Shown: positions 34,520 to 44,981 of the stretch, in pieces
Layout of the letters: every line of letters starts with the position of its first letter
Numbering within the stretch: position 1 is the stretch's first letter
Source: Phytobacter diazotrophicus
GTDB taxonomy: Bacteria > Pseudomonadota > Gammaproteobacteria > Enterobacterales > Enterobacteriaceae
DNA: 64,000 nucleotides
Direction of reading: 5' to 3'
NCBI GenBank assembly: GCA_004346725.1
Contig: SMDE01000006.1
Coordinates: 1 to 64,000, forward strand
Notes under the pieces: generated by a model
Databases searched by the model: none
Seen by the model: only the letters and a program-made list of their open reading frames with translations
Told to the model about the DNA's origin: nothing
Made by a program: the position numbers and the translations under genes

Positions 34520-35644
34520 ATGCCTGTTTGCGCGCCGCGTCTTATCGCGACCACAATGACACTGCTGGCGGGAATGATTCTCGCCGGTTGTACGACACCG
34601 AAAAACACAACCAGCGCAGAAGAGACGAAGGAGGCCGAAGCGGAGAAGCCCCGCGATGTGGCGAGCGTGGTCAGAGAAAAAATGCCCGCGAGTGTGAAAG
34701 ACCGGGATGCGTGGGCGCAAGATATTGCCACCACTTTTAGCAGCCAGTCGATTGCTCCGACGCTGGAAAATATCTGTTCGGTGCTGGCGGTTGCGCAGCA
34801 GGAGTCTAACTATCAGGCCGATCCGCAGGTGCCGGGGCTGAATAAAATCGCCTGGAAAGAGATTGACCGCCGTGCGGCACGTTTACATATCCCACTTGCC
34901 CTGGTACATACCGCGCTGAAAATTGAATCGCCCAATGGCAAAAGCTATAGCGAGCGTCTGGACAAGGTTCGCACCGAAAAACAACTGAGCGAGATTTTCG
35001 ACGATTTTATCAGCGTCGTGCCGATGGGGCAGACGCTTTTTGGTTCTTATAACCCGGTGCATACCGGCGGGCCTATGCAAATTAGCGTTGCGTTTGCTGA
35101 GAAGCACACCGACGGCTACCCGTGGAAAATGGAAGGCACGGTGCGACAAGAGGTCTTTACCCGTCGCGGTGGCCTGTGGTTTGGCACATACCACCTGCTC
35201 AATTATCCGGCAAATTACACGGCACCCCTTTATCGCTTTGCTGATTTTAATGCCGGACATTACGCCAGCCGTAACGCGGCATTCCAGAATGCACTAAGCA
35301 AAGCGACCGGCGTTAAACTGGCCCTGGACGGCGATCTGATTCAGTACGGCAGCAACGATGCAGGTGCAACGGAGCTGGCAGCCAGAAAACTGGGGGCGAA
35401 ACTGGGAATGAGCGACAGGGATATCCGCCGCCAGTTACAAACCGGAGACAGTATTGCCTTAGAGAAAACGGCGTTATACCAGAACGTTTATCGTCTGGCA
35501 GAACAGAAGACCGGGAAGACGTTACCGCGAGAAATGCTGCCGGGGATCCAACTGGAAAGCCCGAAGATCACGCGCAACCTTACAACTGCCTGGTTTGCTA
35601 AGCGTGTCGATGACCGCCGGGCGCAATGTATGATGAAAAACTAA
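34520..35644 (+). CDS. yaiW: Outer-membrane lipoprotein YaiW
   Basis: 374 residues. The N-terminus is a lipoprotein signal peptide with lipobox LAGC (Cys near residue 22). A charged linker (residues 30-50, rich in Glu, Lys and Ala) follows, then a DUF1615-type domain. Residue +2 is Thr, so sorting to the outer membrane is expected. In E. coli YaiW contributes to uptake of proline-rich peptides together with SbmA. The stop overlaps the convergent yaiY stop by 4 nt. Active-site residues are not established. Confidence 0.93.
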   Translation: MPVCAPRLIATTMTLLAGMILAGCTTPKNTTSAEETKEAEAEKPRDVASVVREKMPASVKDRDAWAQDIATTFSSQSIAPTLENICSVLAVAQQESNYQADPQVPGLNKIAWKEIDRRAARLHIPLALVHTALKIESPNGKSYSERLDKVRTEKQLSEIFDDFISVVPMGQTLFGSYNPVHTGGPMQISVAFAEKHTDGYPWKMEGTVRQEVFTRRGGLWFGTYHLLNYPANYTAPLYRFADFNAGHYASRNAAFQNALSKATGVKLALDGDLIQYGSNDAGATELAARKLGAKLGMSDRDIRRQLQTGDSIALEKTALYQNVYRLAEQKTGKTLPREMLPGIQLESPKITRNLTTAWFAKRVDDRRAQCMMKN

Positions 35645-35943
35645 TGATGGCGTCGCCAGCGCAATACCAGGGCAATCACGCCCAGAAATGCGCTGCCAAT
35701 CAGGAAAGGCACCAGACCAAAAATGGTGCCAACACCTAACCCCATCTCGACGTGTGGTCGGTTGGTGTCCTGCATTTGCATCAAATGTTCAAAGACCCCG
35801 GGCGCATGCACCAACAGGTTCAGCAGTTGCGCGCCCGCCCAGAAGCAGAGCAGCACAAACACGGCATAAGCGATATTACCGGGCGTAGAGGCGTCGCGAG
35901 TTTTTTTACCCGAAAAGGGTTTCGACAGGGTAAAGTCAGCCAT
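35641..35943 (-). CDS. yaiY: Inner-membrane protein YaiY (DUF2755)
   Basis: 100 residues with two predicted membrane helices ([22 protein letters not shown] and [21 protein letters not shown]) joined by a short loop. It closely matches E. coli YaiY (102 residues), a protein of unknown function. The start [10 protein letters not shown] has AGGTC-type spacing to a weak ribosome-binding site. It is monocistronic and convergent with yaiW. Confidence 0.92.
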   Translation of the reverse strand: MADFTLSKPFSGKKTRDASTPGNIAYAVFVLLCFWAGAQLLNLLVHAPGVFEHLMQMQDTNRPHVEMGLGVGTIFGLVPFLIGSAFLGVIALVLRWRRHH

Positions 35944-36196
35944 ATAGACCTCCGCTACGTTTAATTACGTTGGCTCATTGCCAGTGAATCGGTGTAATTT
36001 TGACAGTTCGATTAAATTGTCAACATCGGAATGGTGATAATTTCGCAGCGGGAATGATTCCGGATGTGTAAATTTTGTACGCGCTCACATTTCTGTAACA
36101 TTTCGACCATCGAATTAACATTTCAGAATTTCCGTATGCGCCACAGACGTGCCATGACAAATATGCGAGGATGGCGTTTTTATTGCCGGAGTTGTC

Positions 36197-36433
36197 ATGA
36201 AGCTGCCTTCAAAAATACGCCGTGACTGGCACTACTATGCGTTTGCGATTGGTTTGATCTTTATTCTGAATGGCGTTGTGGGTTTGCTGGGTTTTGAAAC
36301 GAAAGGCTGGCAAAACTATGCCGTCGGGCTGGTGACCTGGGTTATCAGTTTCTGGCTTGCCGGGTTTATCATTCGCCGCCGCCCCGAAGAAAACGAAGAA
36401 GCGGCGAATGAGGACGAAAAAACGCAGAATTAA
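36197..36433 (+). CDS. yaiZ: Small inner-membrane protein YaiZ (DUF2754)
   Basis: 78 residues. Two membrane helices ([21 protein letters not shown] and [19 protein letters not shown]) and an acidic C-terminal tail (about 68-78) that is longer than in E. coli (70 residues). The core is nearly identical to E. coli YaiZ, of unknown function. A GGAG lies upstream. The stop overlaps the convergent ddlA stop by 4 nt. Confidence 0.9.
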   Translation: MKLPSKIRRDWHYYAFAIGLIFILNGVVGLLGFETKGWQNYAVGLVTWVISFWLAGFIIRRRPEENEEAANEDEKTQN

Positions 36434-37530
36434 CCGTTCATCGAACTTTTCAGCGCGCTATCGGCCTGATGGCGCGCCAAAGCCAGTTCAATCAGGCGCG
36501 TGATCAAATCGGTGTAGCCGAGACCGCTCGCCTGCCACAGTTTCGGGTACATGCTGATATTGGTGAAACCAGGCAATGTATTGATCTCATTGATAATCAC
36601 TTTGTTGTCCGGTGTCAGGAATACGTCGACGCGTGCCATACCCGCGCAGCCCAGAGTCTGATACGCCTGTACGGCGATGGCGCGAATATGATCATTCACT
36701 TCGGGGGCGATTGCCGCCGGTACAACCACTTGCGCACCGTTATCGTCAATGTATTTGGTATCGTAAGCGTAAAACTCACTGTTAAGCACAATTTCGCCAC
36801 AGGTACTGGCTTGCGGATCGTCATTACCCAGCACCGCACATTCGATCTCGCGACCGGTGATGCCGGTTTCGACCACCACTTTATGGTCAAATTCGAACGC
36901 CAGGCTGACGGCGGCATGGTACTGCGCTTCGTTGGAGACTTTACTGACGCCAACGGAAGAGCCCTGGTTGGCTGGTTTTACAAACAGCGGCAGCCCAAGT
37001 TTCGCCTGTATCTCTGAGAACGTCATACGATCGCGATTGCTGCGGGTTAAGGTGACAAACGGCGCAATAGCGAGACCCGCATCACGGAGCAGACGTTTGG
37101 TCACGTCTTTGTCCATGCAGGCGGCGGAGCCCAGCACATCTGAGCCGACAAACGGCAGGTTTGCCATGCGCAGTAGGCCCTGTAGCGTACCGTCTTCACC
37201 CTGCGTACCATGGACGATCGGAAAAATCACATCCACTTGTGGGAAGGGTTTGGCATCCGTGGCATTCATCAGTTGCTGTGACGGTTGTCCCGGCACCAGC
37301 GCAACGCTGCTTTCAGAGGGATTAAGTGCAATTCGCGCCGGATCGCTGGCATTTTGCAGATAATTATTCGCGTCGTTGATATGCCACTGACCCTGCTTAT
37401 CGATCCCCAGCAATACAACATCGAAACGCGATTTATCCATTGCATCGACGATATTTTTTGCCGATTGCAGCGACACTTCATGTTCAGCCGACTTGCCACC
37501 GAACACGACCCCTACCCGCAGTTTTGCCAT
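36430..37530 (-). CDS. ddlA: D-alanine--D-alanine ligase A
   Basis: 366 residues from the ATG at 37530, chosen because E. coli DdlA begins MEKLRVG and this reads [20 protein letters not shown]; a GTG four codons upstream is possible. It is an ATP-grasp enzyme making the D-Ala-D-Ala end of peptidoglycan precursors. Key parts: the Glu of AEHEVS (about 17), the nucleotide-loop block [11 protein letters not shown] (about 185), YDTKYID (about 250), and metal-site residues in [12 protein letters not shown] (about 310). It is divergent from the extensin-like gene, with 84 nt between start codons. Confidence 0.96.
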   Translation of the reverse strand: MAKLRVGVVFGGKSAEHEVSLQSAKNIVDAMDKSRFDVVLLGIDKQGQWHINDANNYLQNASDPARIALNPSESSVALVPGQPSQQLMNATDAKPFPQVDVIFPIVHGTQGEDGTLQGLLRMANLPFVGSDVLGSAACMDKDVTKRLLRDAGLAIAPFVTLTRSNRDRMTFSEIQAKLGLPLFVKPANQGSSVGVSKVSNEAQYHAAVSLAFEFDHKVVVETGITGREIECAVLGNDDPQASTCGEIVLNSEFYAYDTKYIDDNGAQVVVPAAIAPEVNDHIRAIAVQAYQTLGCAGMARVDVFLTPDNKVIINEINTLPGFTNISMYPKLWQASGLGYTDLITRLIELALARHQADSALKSSMNG

Positions 37531-37614
37531 CTCAACTTTCACTCACATGAATCAGAAAGCACATACCATATCACTTCTGCCATACTGTTTTGCAGTGATT
37601 AATGGAGGGGATGC

Positions 37615-38298
37615 GTGAAAGGGAAAGGCTTCATCGGTTTGTTTATTTTGCTCGGCGGACTGGCGGCGGGTTGGCGCTATTTGCCCGCCTACTACAACCC
37701 CTTCGCACCATTACAACTCAATGATCCGCCAGGCCGCATTACCCAATTTAAGTTACGCCGGCTCGATCCGGGGCAGTGCGTTGAGTTGCTGCAACAGGCA
37801 AACCGGCAGCAACTCATTTCCTCAACATCTGTCGCCGATACCCAGGGTGACTGTCCGCTGAACAATGTGGTACGGGTGCGCGATTTTGGCCCGGTCAAAC
37901 TTAGCAGCAGTTTTCTTGCCAGTTGCCCGCTGGCACTCAGTTCAGCGCTTTTTGTTGAACAACAGGCCCGGCCGCTAACGCAGCAATTTATGGGCAGCCC
38001 GCTCATTCGCATCGACCATCTGGGAAGTTACGCCTGCCGTAATATCTATAACCGACCCGATGCCCGACTTAGCGAACACGCTACTGCTGAAGCGCTGGAT
38101 ATTAGCGGTTTTCATCTGGCAAACGGTCAACAGGTAACGGTATTGCGAGGCTGGACGCGTGATGATACGCGCCCCTGGCTACAGGCGATGTTAAGCGCGA
38201 GTTGTGGGTATTATGGCAATGGCCTTGGGCCGGAGTACAACGCGGCGCACGCCAACCATTTTCATCTTGGGATGCGTGGATTTGGACTATGCCGCTAA
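37615..38298 (+). CDS. Extensin-like C-terminal domain protein with M15/LAS metallopeptidase motifs
   Basis: 227 residues from a GTG with GGAGGGG upstream. One N-terminal membrane helix (FIGLFILLGGLAAGW) anchors a periplasmic domain with six cysteines (55, 80, 104, 141, 197, 226), probably disulfide-bonded. The pattern S-E-H155-x6-D162 and the later H215-x-H217 match the zinc-binding layout of VanY/VanX-type D-Ala-D-Ala peptidases (LAS fold), to which the extensin-like family appears related. A role as a peptidoglycan DD-peptidase or amidase is inference, helped by its position divergent to ddlA. It is absent from this position in E. coli K-12. Confidence 0.8.
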   Translation: MKGKGFIGLFILLGGLAAGWRYLPAYYNPFAPLQLNDPPGRITQFKLRRLDPGQCVELLQQANRQQLISSTSVADTQGDCPLNNVVRVRDFGPVKLSSSFLASCPLALSSALFVEQQARPLTQQFMGSPLIRIDHLGSYACRNIYNRPDARLSEHATAEALDISGFHLANGQQVTVLRGWTRDDTRPWLQAMLSASCGYYGNGLGPEYNAAHANHFHLGMRGFGLCR

Positions 38299-38468
38299 AG
38301 CATAAACTACCGTGATAAGTGTGGTTGATATTCAGGGCTGTGGCCTGTGGCAGAATAGAGAAGATAAAACACCAAAAAAAAGCTAATCGCACCTCTGGTG
38401 CGTATTCTTATTACTGTTCTTGTTAACCTGTGTCTAATTTGCCAAAAACTGAATAATAATTGCTGTTT

Positions 38469-39659
38469 ATGGAATCCTGGAGAATTAACCTTATTTCCGT
38501 ATGGTTCGGCTGTTTTTTCACCGGTCTTGCCATCAGTCAAATCTTACCGTTCTTGCCCTTATATGTCTCCCAACTGGGGGTCTCTTCTCACGAAGCGTTG
38601 TCGATGTGGTCCGGGTTGACCTTTAGCGTCACGTTTATGGTTTCCGCGATAGTTTCACCGCTATGGGGCAGCCTTGCTGACAGAAAAGGGCGCAAGTTAA
38701 TGTTGTTGCGCGCCTCTCTGGGGATGGCAATCGCCATTTTACTGCAGGCTTTTGCGACAAATGTCTGGCAGTTGCTCATCTTACGCGGCGTCATGGGGCT
38801 CACGTCTGGTTACATTCCCAATGCGATGGCTCTGGTCGCCTCTCAGGCTCCCCGTGAGCGTAGCGGTTGGGCGCTAAGCACACTCTCGACGGCGCAAATC
38901 AGTGGGGTGATTGGCGGGCCGTTAATGGGCGGTTTTCTGGCGGACCATTTTGGTTTACGAACCGTTTTCTTAATTACCGCAACGCTGCTGATCGTCAGTT
39001 TTCTGGTCACACTGTTTCTGATCAAAGAGGGGGCGCGTCCTAAGGTCAGCAAGGCGCAACGGCTGAGCGGCAAGGCCGTCTTTTCCTCGCTACCTTATCC
39101 GGGCCTGGTGATCAGTCTTTTTCTGACGACGCTGGTTATCCAGTTATGCAATGGCTCTATCGGGCCTATCCTGGCGCTGTTTATCCAGTCAATGACACCC
39201 GACAGCAGCAATATCGCCTTCCTCAGCGGGATGATTGCCGCTGTACCGGGTGTTTCCGCGCTTATTTCGGCGCCGCGTCTGGGAAAACTGGGCGATCGAA
39301 TTGGTACGGCGCGCATTCTGATGGCAACGTTAATCTGCGCCGTGGTGCTATTTTTCGCCATGTCGTTTGTCACCTCGCCGCTACAACTGGGCATTTTGCG
39401 TTTTATGCTTGGCTTCGCCGATGGGGCGATGCTGCCTGCCGTTCAAACGCTGCTGCTTAAATATTCCAGCGACCAGGTGACCGGACGTATTTTTGGTTAT
39501 AACCAGTCGTTTATGTATCTGGGTAACGTGGTCGGGCCGCTGATGGGGGCGTCTGTCTCGGCGATGGCCGGATTCCGCTGGGTATTTGTCGCCACGGCGC
39601 TGGTGGTTTTATGCAATATTTGGCAACTGGCGCTGGCATTACGTAAAGCGCGACGTTGA
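38469..39659 (+). CDS. MFS drug-exporter-like protein (MdtG family)
   Basis: 396 residues from the ATG at 38469; a TTG at 38460 in frame is less likely, and no good ribosome-binding site is seen for either. It has twelve membrane helices. The motif A loop is [20 protein letters not shown] (about residue 70) and its C-terminal counterpart is [17 protein letters not shown] (about 275). It resembles E. coli MdtG (YceE) throughout, including [25 protein letters not shown] and [10 protein letters not shown], but is a paralog in a different location. Substrates are unknown; MdtG exports fosfomycin and deoxycholate weakly. It is an insertion between ddlA and iraP relative to K-12. Confidence 0.87.
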   Translation: MESWRINLISVWFGCFFTGLAISQILPFLPLYVSQLGVSSHEALSMWSGLTFSVTFMVSAIVSPLWGSLADRKGRKLMLLRASLGMAIAILLQAFATNVWQLLILRGVMGLTSGYIPNAMALVASQAPRERSGWALSTLSTAQISGVIGGPLMGGFLADHFGLRTVFLITATLLIVSFLVTLFLIKEGARPKVSKAQRLSGKAVFSSLPYPGLVISLFLTTLVIQLCNGSIGPILALFIQSMTPDSSNIAFLSGMIAAVPGVSALISAPRLGKLGDRIGTARILMATLICAVVLFFAMSFVTSPLQLGILRFMLGFADGAMLPAVQTLLLKYSSDQVTGRIFGYNQSFMYLGNVVGPLMGASVSAMAGFRWVFVATALVVLCNIWQLALALRKARR

Positions 39660-39917
39660 ACGGATATCCAGATCGGAAGCTTCTGGCTCCGCTCTGGATA
39701 TAAATTTTCTTTATAGAAAAAATATATTCTTTTATCTCCCGCCTCGCTTTGACACACGAATAAATTTACGTCTATGTCAGAGAAACGTTTCGTTACTGGC
39801 TTTCCTGTTTTACGGTTCTACATAGCGCAAATTTAGCGAAAAATAATAGATGCATCCACTTTGCAACTACAGAACAGAGTGCTAACGTCATCGAATATCA
39901 CATAAGGAAATAGCGCT

Positions 39918-40178
39918 ATGAAAAATCTCATTGCAGAGCTGTTGGTAAAACTCGCGGAAAAGGAAGAGGAATCCAAAGAACTGGTTGCGCAGGTGGAAGC
40001 GCTGGAGATCGTTGTCACTGCACTTTTGCGTCAGATGGCGCTGCCTGAGCAACAGGCGCTTATCCAGAGTATTGAAGGCGCGATGGATGATGTTCATCCG
40101 GGAACGGACGTTTCCGATCATGATACGGAGTTGCTGCAACAGTATATAAAAAAGCTTTTAAGGCACCCGCGCAACTGA
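39918..40178 (+). CDS. iraP: Anti-adaptor IraP (RssB inhibitor)
   Basis: 86 residues, matching enterobacterial IraP. It binds RssB and so blocks delivery of sigma-S to ClpXP during phosphate starvation. The N-terminal half is a coiled-coil-like helix ([30 protein letters not shown]), as known for the protein. The start has AAGGAA upstream. It is followed by phoA, which also responds to phosphate limitation; in E. coli iraP itself is controlled by ppGpp. Confidence 0.93.
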   Translation: MKNLIAELLVKLAEKEEESKELVAQVEALEIVVTALLRQMALPEQQALIQSIEGAMDDVHPGTDVSDHDTELLQQYIKKLLRHPRN

Positions 40179-40197
40179 GACTTTGAGATAAGTCACG

Positions 40198-40231
40198 CTG
40201 TCATCTCACTGTCATACGCGGTGCCTATAGT
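40198..40231 (+). promoter_or_regulatory. Pho box and -10 of phoA
   Basis: CTGTCATCTCACTGTCAT (40198-40215) is a good match to the PhoB-binding Pho box (two CTGTCA repeats 11 nt apart). A -10 hexamer TATAGT (40226-40231) follows at the expected distance, with no proper -35, as in PhoB-dependent promoters. Confidence 0.85.
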
Positions 40232-40278
40232 CGCTCTGTTTTATTTCTTTTTAAGTATTTATACACGGAGAAAATAAA

Positions 40279-41697
40279 GTGAAACAGAGCGCATTATTCG
40301 TCGCCTTATTCCCTATGCTGTTTACCCCTGCTATTTATGCGGATACCACTTCCGCCACCACTGTGCTTGAGAATCGTGCCGCACAGGGCGATATTACGAC
40401 GCAAGGCGGCGCCCGCCGTTTAACTGCCGATCAAACTGACGCAATACGTTCCTCGCTCAATGACAAACCGGCTAAAAATATTATTCTGCTGATCGGTGAT
40501 GGCATGGGCGATTCAGAAATTACCGCTGCGCGAAATTATGCCGAAGGGGCGGGCGGTTATTTTAAAGGTATCGATGCGTTACCACTGACGGGTCAGTACA
40601 CGCATTACGCGCTGGATAAGAAAACGGGCAAACCCGATTACGTGACCGACTCTGCGGCATCCGCCACGGCATGGTCTACCGGCGTGAAAACCTATAACGG
40701 CGCCTTGGGTGTCGATATCCACGAAAAAGATCATATGACGATCCTGGAGATGGCAAAGGCCGCGGGTCTTGCTACCGGTAACGTCTCTACCGCTGAATTG
40801 CAGGACGCTACGCCTGCCGCGCTTGTTTCCCACGTGACGTCGCGTAAATGCTACGGCCCGAGCGTTACCAGTGAAAAATGTGCCAGCAATGCGCTGGAAA
40901 AAGGCGGCAAAGGCTCCATCACCGAGCAGTTGTTGAATGCGCGTGCCGATGTCACCCTCGGCGGCGGTGCGAAGACCTTCAGTGAAACGGCAACCGCCGG
41001 TGAGTGGAAAGGCAAAACGTTGCGTGAGCAGGCACAGGCGCGTGGCTACCAGTTAGTGGGGGACGCCTCGACGCTGGCGGCTATCACCGAAGCGAATCAG
41101 GATAAACCGCTACTGGGGCTGTTCTCCGATGGCAACATGCCGGTTCGTTGGGAAGGCCCGAAAGCCACATTGCACGGTAATCTCGATAAACCTGCGGTGA
41201 CCTGTACGCCAAATGCTAAACGTACCGATAGCGTACCGACGCTGGCGCAGATGACCGAAAAAGCGATCGACCTGCTGAGCAAAAACGAGAAAGGTTTCTT
41301 CCTGCAGGTGGAGGGCGCATCGATCGATAAACAAGATCATGCTGCCAACCCGTGCGGCCAGATTGGTGAAACTGTCGACCTCGACGAAGCCGTGCAAAAA
41401 GCGCTGGCCTTCGCCAAAAAAGATGGCAATACGCTGGTCATCGTTACCGCTGATCATGCTCACGCCAGCCAGATTATCCCGCCTGACACCAAAGCGCCTG
41501 GCTTGAGCCAGTTGCTGAACACCAAAGACGGTGCGGTGATGGCGATAACCTACGGTAACTCTGAGGAAGAGTCGATGGAACATACCGGTACGCAGGTTCG
41601 TCTGGCAGCCTATGGCCCACACGCGGCTAACGTTGTGGGCCTGACCGATCAGACCGACCTGTTCTTCACTATGAAAAACGCGCTTGGGCTGAAATAA
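40279..41697 (+). CDS. phoA: Alkaline phosphatase
   Basis: 472 residues. A signal peptide ([21 protein letters not shown]) directs it to the periplasm. The nucleophilic serine is in [13 protein letters not shown]. Metal ligands are visible in [11 protein letters not shown] (Asp), [18 protein letters not shown] (Glu, Asp, His) and [11 protein letters not shown] (Asp, His). Two cysteine pairs occur (KCYG...KCASN and CTPN...NPCG), as in E. coli PhoA. It hydrolyses phosphomonoesters to supply phosphate during starvation and is driven by PhoB from the Pho box upstream. psiF follows after a terminator. Confidence 0.97.
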   Translation: MKQSALFVALFPMLFTPAIYADTTSATTVLENRAAQGDITTQGGARRLTADQTDAIRSSLNDKPAKNIILLIGDGMGDSEITAARNYAEGAGGYFKGIDALPLTGQYTHYALDKKTGKPDYVTDSAASATAWSTGVKTYNGALGVDIHEKDHMTILEMAKAAGLATGNVSTAELQDATPAALVSHVTSRKCYGPSVTSEKCASNALEKGGKGSITEQLLNARADVTLGGGAKTFSETATAGEWKGKTLREQAQARGYQLVGDASTLAAITEANQDKPLLGLFSDGNMPVRWEGPKATLHGNLDKPAVTCTPNAKRTDSVPTLAQMTEKAIDLLSKNEKGFFLQVEGASIDKQDHAANPCGQIGETVDLDEAVQKALAFAKKDGNTLVIVTADHAHASQIIPPDTKAPGLSQLLNTKDGAVMAITYGNSEEESMEHTGTQVRLAAYGPHAANVVGLTDQTDLFFTMKNALGLK

Positions 41698-41704
41698 GTT
41701 GCTG

Positions 41705-41739
41705 CCCGGTGGGAAATCTCTCCTACCGGGTGGTTTTTT
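41705..41739 (+). terminator. Terminator between phoA and psiF
   Basis: CCCGGT (41705-41710) with the adjoining GGGA pairs with TCC and ACCGGG (41725-41730), and six T follow at 41734-41739. It probably attenuates rather than blocks read-through to psiF. Confidence 0.7.
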
Positions 41740-41789
41740 CTCCATGACAGACCATCCTTAAGGGGCAAGGCTTACAGAAGGATGGTGCT

Positions 41790-42110
41790 ATGAAAATAAC
41801 ATTACTTGTTACGCTCCTGTTCGGCCTGGTGTTTGTTACTGCACTGAGTGCCGCTGAGAAGACCCTTACCCCTCAACAACAACGTATGACCCTCTGCAAT
41901 CAGCAGGCTACGGCGCAGACCCTTTCCGGTGATGCCCGCAAGCGGTATATGAGCGATTGCCTGAAAAACACCAAAACCGAACCCGGACAAAAAAGTCTGA
42001 GTCCTCAACAGCAAAAAATGCGCGAATGCAACGCACAGGCGACGCAGCAGTCGCTTAAAGGCGAAGATCGCAGCAAATTTATGAGTGGCTGCCTGAAAAA
42101 AACAGGCTAA
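41790..42110 (+). CDS. psiF: Phosphate-starvation-inducible protein PsiF
   Basis: 106 residues with a signal peptide (cleavage near LSAAEK, residue 21). The mature part is two copies of the PsiF repeat: LTPQQQRMTLCNQQAT...CLKNTK and LSPQQQKMRECNAQAT...CLKKTG, each with two cysteines. It is periplasmic and of unknown function, induced with phoA in E. coli. It has an AGAAGGA ribosome-binding site and lies 92 nt after phoA. Confidence 0.93.
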   Translation: MKITLLVTLLFGLVFVTALSAAEKTLTPQQQRMTLCNQQATAQTLSGDARKRYMSDCLKNTKTEPGQKSLSPQQQKMRECNAQATQQSLKGEDRSKFMSGCLKKTG

Positions 42111-42176
42111 TTCAAACGGGTGAGCTCGCCATGCGACTCACCCGAAATTTCATACTTTCCCCGCATGACCCCTCTC

Positions 42177-42182
42177 TATAAT
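42177..42182 (+). promoter_or_regulatory. -10 element of dgcC
   Basis: TATAAT lies 19 nt upstream of the chosen dgcC start, with no good -35 box. That suits an activator- and sigma-S-dependent promoter; in E. coli and Salmonella CsgD activates this gene. Confidence 0.5.
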
Positions 42183-42200
42183 TTGGGAAAATGTTTCAGA

Positions 42201-43313
42201 ATGTTCCCAATAATGATGAATGATAATAACTTTTATACAACAGAGAGTGGCAAGGAGAGACGTAGCGCTCTGCACGATGACGATCCCCATTCCATGGGGC
42301 TCCAGTTCGCGCAGCGGGAACGGCTGCCACGGGCGGTAGGGCTGGCTGGCCTGTTTATGCCGCTCGCTGGGGTACTGGTATTACAGCCGGTTGCGGGAGG
42401 CTGGTGGATTTTATTGGTTTTATGGACTTTCGTCTGGCCGCATCTCGCCTGGCAACTGGCGGCCCGCTCAAGCGATCCCTACGCCAGTGAAACCCATAAT
42501 TTGAAGGCAGATGCCCTGCTGGCTGGAATGTGGATGGGGCTCATCGGTGTGAACCTGCTCCCCTCTATCGCCATGGCAATGGTGGTTTTTATCACTACGA
42601 TGGGGGCGGGTGGGCCGCGACTGTGTCTTGCCGGCGTTATTCTGATGGCGGTTGCCTGTCTGGTTACCCTCCAACTCACGGGTATTGCCATTACCCCCGA
42701 CAGCCCGTCACTGATTATCTGCCTGACGGTACCGGTACTTCTGCTGTATCCACTCCTCTTTTCCTGGGTGACTTTCCGTAACGCCGCGAGGCTTGAGGAG
42801 CATAAGCGTCGCCTGCAGGTGATGAGTATTCGTGACGGTATGACTGGCGTTTACAATCGTCGCCATTGGGAGAGCCTGTTGCGTGATGAATTTGATGATT
42901 GTCGCCGTCATCAACGGATCGCGACGCTGTTGCTGATCGATGTCGATCATTTCAAAACCATTAACGATACCTGGGGTCATGACGTGGGCGATGAGGCGAT
43001 CATTGCCATCACCCGTCACCTGCAACTTACTTTGCGCGGTAGCGATCTGATTGGGCGTTTCGGTGGTGATGAATTCGCCGTCATCATGTGCGGCACGCCG
43101 CCTGAAAACGCGATTGCAGCCATGGAGCGTGTTCATGACCGCCTTACCGCCTTCCGCCTGCCTTCTGCTCCGCAACTGGCACTGCAAATCAGCGTCGGTG
43201 TTGCCCCTCTGACCGATGAAATGACCCACTACCGGGAGTGGCTAAAATCTGCCGACCTGGCGTTATACAAAGCGAAAAAAGCCGGGCGCAATCGCACCGA
43301 AGTGGCTGCCTGA
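42201..43313 (+). CDS. dgcC: Diguanylate cyclase DgcC (AdrA/YaiC)
   Basis: 370 residues from the ATG at 42201; the frame is open further upstream, but the E. coli and Salmonella proteins begin MFPKIMND and this reads MFPIMMND. The N-terminal half is a MASE2-type membrane domain with about six helices (LPRAVGLAGLFMPLAGVLVL, NLKADALLAGMWMGLIGVNLLPS). The C-terminal GGDEF domain has RDGMTGVYNRRHWE and the active loop GRFGGDEFAVI. It makes c-di-GMP that allosterically activates cellulose synthase, under CsgD and sigma-S control. Confidence 0.94.
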   Translation: MFPIMMNDNNFYTTESGKERRSALHDDDPHSMGLQFAQRERLPRAVGLAGLFMPLAGVLVLQPVAGGWWILLVLWTFVWPHLAWQLAARSSDPYASETHNLKADALLAGMWMGLIGVNLLPSIAMAMVVFITTMGAGGPRLCLAGVILMAVACLVTLQLTGIAITPDSPSLIICLTVPVLLLYPLLFSWVTFRNAARLEEHKRRLQVMSIRDGMTGVYNRRHWESLLRDEFDDCRRHQRIATLLLIDVDHFKTINDTWGHDVGDEAIIAITRHLQLTLRGSDLIGRFGGDEFAVIMCGTPPENAIAAMERVHDRLTAFRLPSAPQLALQISVGVAPLTDEMTHYREWLKSADLALYKAKKAGRNRTEVAA

Positions 43314-43453
43314 CTCCTCGCCTGGTTGCTATAGGCCTATTCTCTGCCAGGCTTAACAGGTCATCATTACAGATTGAGTGCTTTTTATTTCCTCGTGGTG
43401 TGCGCTGTCTGGCGTTACGTCCGTATCTCCAACACTGACACGAGAGCAATGTT

Positions 43454-44977
43454 ATGAGCTACCAATACGTCTTAGATATCAATTCACTACCGGAGAGCAA
43501 GCCGGTAAAAGTCGAAGTGGCGGGTACCGCCATGATCCTCATTCGCACCTTAACGCAGGTGCGCGCATTCCAGAGCAAATGCCCCCATGCGGGAGCTCCC
43601 CTTGAGAAAGGGGCTGTCTGCGAAGGGCGGCTGGTTTGTCCGTGGCACAAAGCTGAATTCGACATTAAGAATGGACAGTGGCTTGAGCCGCTAGCGCTGA
43701 CCAGCCTTAAACAATATCCGGTACTGCTGGAACAAAACCGCGTTCTGGTTAATCCACGTCCGATGTCCCCTGCCAGCAGGCCGCTGATCCGCGGTGAACA
43801 GGAACAGACCACGGTTATTTTGGGGACCGGGGCCGCCGGGAGTTCCGCCGCTATAACGCTGCGCGACTCGGGTTACTCCGGGCGTTTAGTGCTTATCGAT
43901 AAAGAGAACGATGCTCCCTATGACCGTACGGCACTGAGCAAATTTGTCCCCGCAGGCAAAATGAAAATCAGTGAAGTGCCGCATGTGCTTGATGATGCGT
44001 TTTACCAGCAGCCGGGTGTTGAAAGCCTGCGAGAAGAGGTGACCGACCTCAACAGCCGCGAGCGCTTTCTTACCCTGGCCAGCGGGCAAAGGCTCCATTT
44101 TGACAAACTGTTGTTGGCGACCGGTGGGCAGCCGCTGTGTCCTGATATTGAAGGTAACCACCTGCAAGGCGTTCATGTTCTGCGGGAACTCCATCAGGCA
44201 CAACAGTTGCTCAACGATGTGGAGCAGGAACATCAATTAGTGATCATCGGCAACAGCTTTATTGCCATGGAGCTGGCGGCAGCCTTACGTAACCAGGATA
44301 TTGACGTGACGGTGGTGTCGCGCCACGAATTGCCTTTTGTTCCGCAGTTTGGTGAAGAGATGGGCCAACACTTTCTCAATATGCATAAGCAGAATGGCGT
44401 GAAATTTGTGACCGGTGAGCCGGCGGCATTGGAGGGCAACGGGCATGTGCAGGGGGTACGCCTGAAAAATGGCCTTACGCTGCCTGCACATGTGGTGGTG
44501 TTTGCCACCGGGGTTCGTCCGTTTACCGATCTGGCCCATGATCTTCACCATGAAGAAGACGGTAGCCTGACGGTGGATGAAACCTTATGCGCCGCGCCGG
44601 GAGTGTGGGCGGTGGGCGATATCGCCAGTTATCCGGCGCCGGAAGGCAGACGGCGAATTGAACACTGGCGCGTGGCGCAGCAGCAGGGGCGACTGGCGGC
44701 TAAAAATATGCTGGGTGAGCACCATGCGTTTGATCGGGTACCGTTTTTCTGGACCACCCATTTCGGTACACGCTTCGAATATCTGGGTTATGCGCGGGAA
44801 TGGGACAGTGTGAAAATGCTTGGTTCGTTTGAGGATAAGCGTTTTGCGGTGCTTTATGGCGAAGAGGGGATGCTGAAAGCGGTGCTAAGCTGCGGTGAAA
44901 ATACCGCAACGGCAGAACTGTTGGTGAAAATGCAGCAGCCGATGCCTCTGCGTCAGGCCAGTGAGATGCTGGCGTAG
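43454..44977 (+). CDS. Rieske [2Fe-2S]-FAD/NAD(P)H oxidoreductase fusion
   Basis: 507 residues. Residues 1-100 form a Rieske ferredoxin domain with C43-x-H45 and C62-x2-H65. From about 118 comes a pyridine nucleotide-disulfide-type reductase: first FAD loop VILGTGAAGSSAAITLRDSG, NAD loop LVIIGNSFIAMELAAALRN (about 260), FAD-closing motif VVFATGVRP, and WAVGDIAS (about 390). A C-terminal reductase domain follows (PFFWTTHFGTRFEYLGYA). The layout is like AIFM3-type proteins and ferredoxin reductases of ring-hydroxylating systems, but no oxygenase is nearby. It replaces nothing in K-12; it is inserted between dgcC and proC. Its electron acceptor is unknown. Confidence 0.87.
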   Translation: MSYQYVLDINSLPESKPVKVEVAGTAMILIRTLTQVRAFQSKCPHAGAPLEKGAVCEGRLVCPWHKAEFDIKNGQWLEPLALTSLKQYPVLLEQNRVLVNPRPMSPASRPLIRGEQEQTTVILGTGAAGSSAAITLRDSGYSGRLVLIDKENDAPYDRTALSKFVPAGKMKISEVPHVLDDAFYQQPGVESLREEVTDLNSRERFLTLASGQRLHFDKLLLATGGQPLCPDIEGNHLQGVHVLRELHQAQQLLNDVEQEHQLVIIGNSFIAMELAAALRNQDIDVTVVSRHELPFVPQFGEEMGQHFLNMHKQNGVKFVTGEPAALEGNGHVQGVRLKNGLTLPAHVVVFATGVRPFTDLAHDLHHEEDGSLTVDETLCAAPGVWAVGDIASYPAPEGRRRIEHWRVAQQQGRLAAKNMLGEHHAFDRVPFFWTTHFGTRFEYLGYAREWDSVKMLGSFEDKRFAVLYGEEGMLKAVLSCGENTATAELLVKMQQPMPLRQASEMLA

Positions 44978-44981
44978 CACA

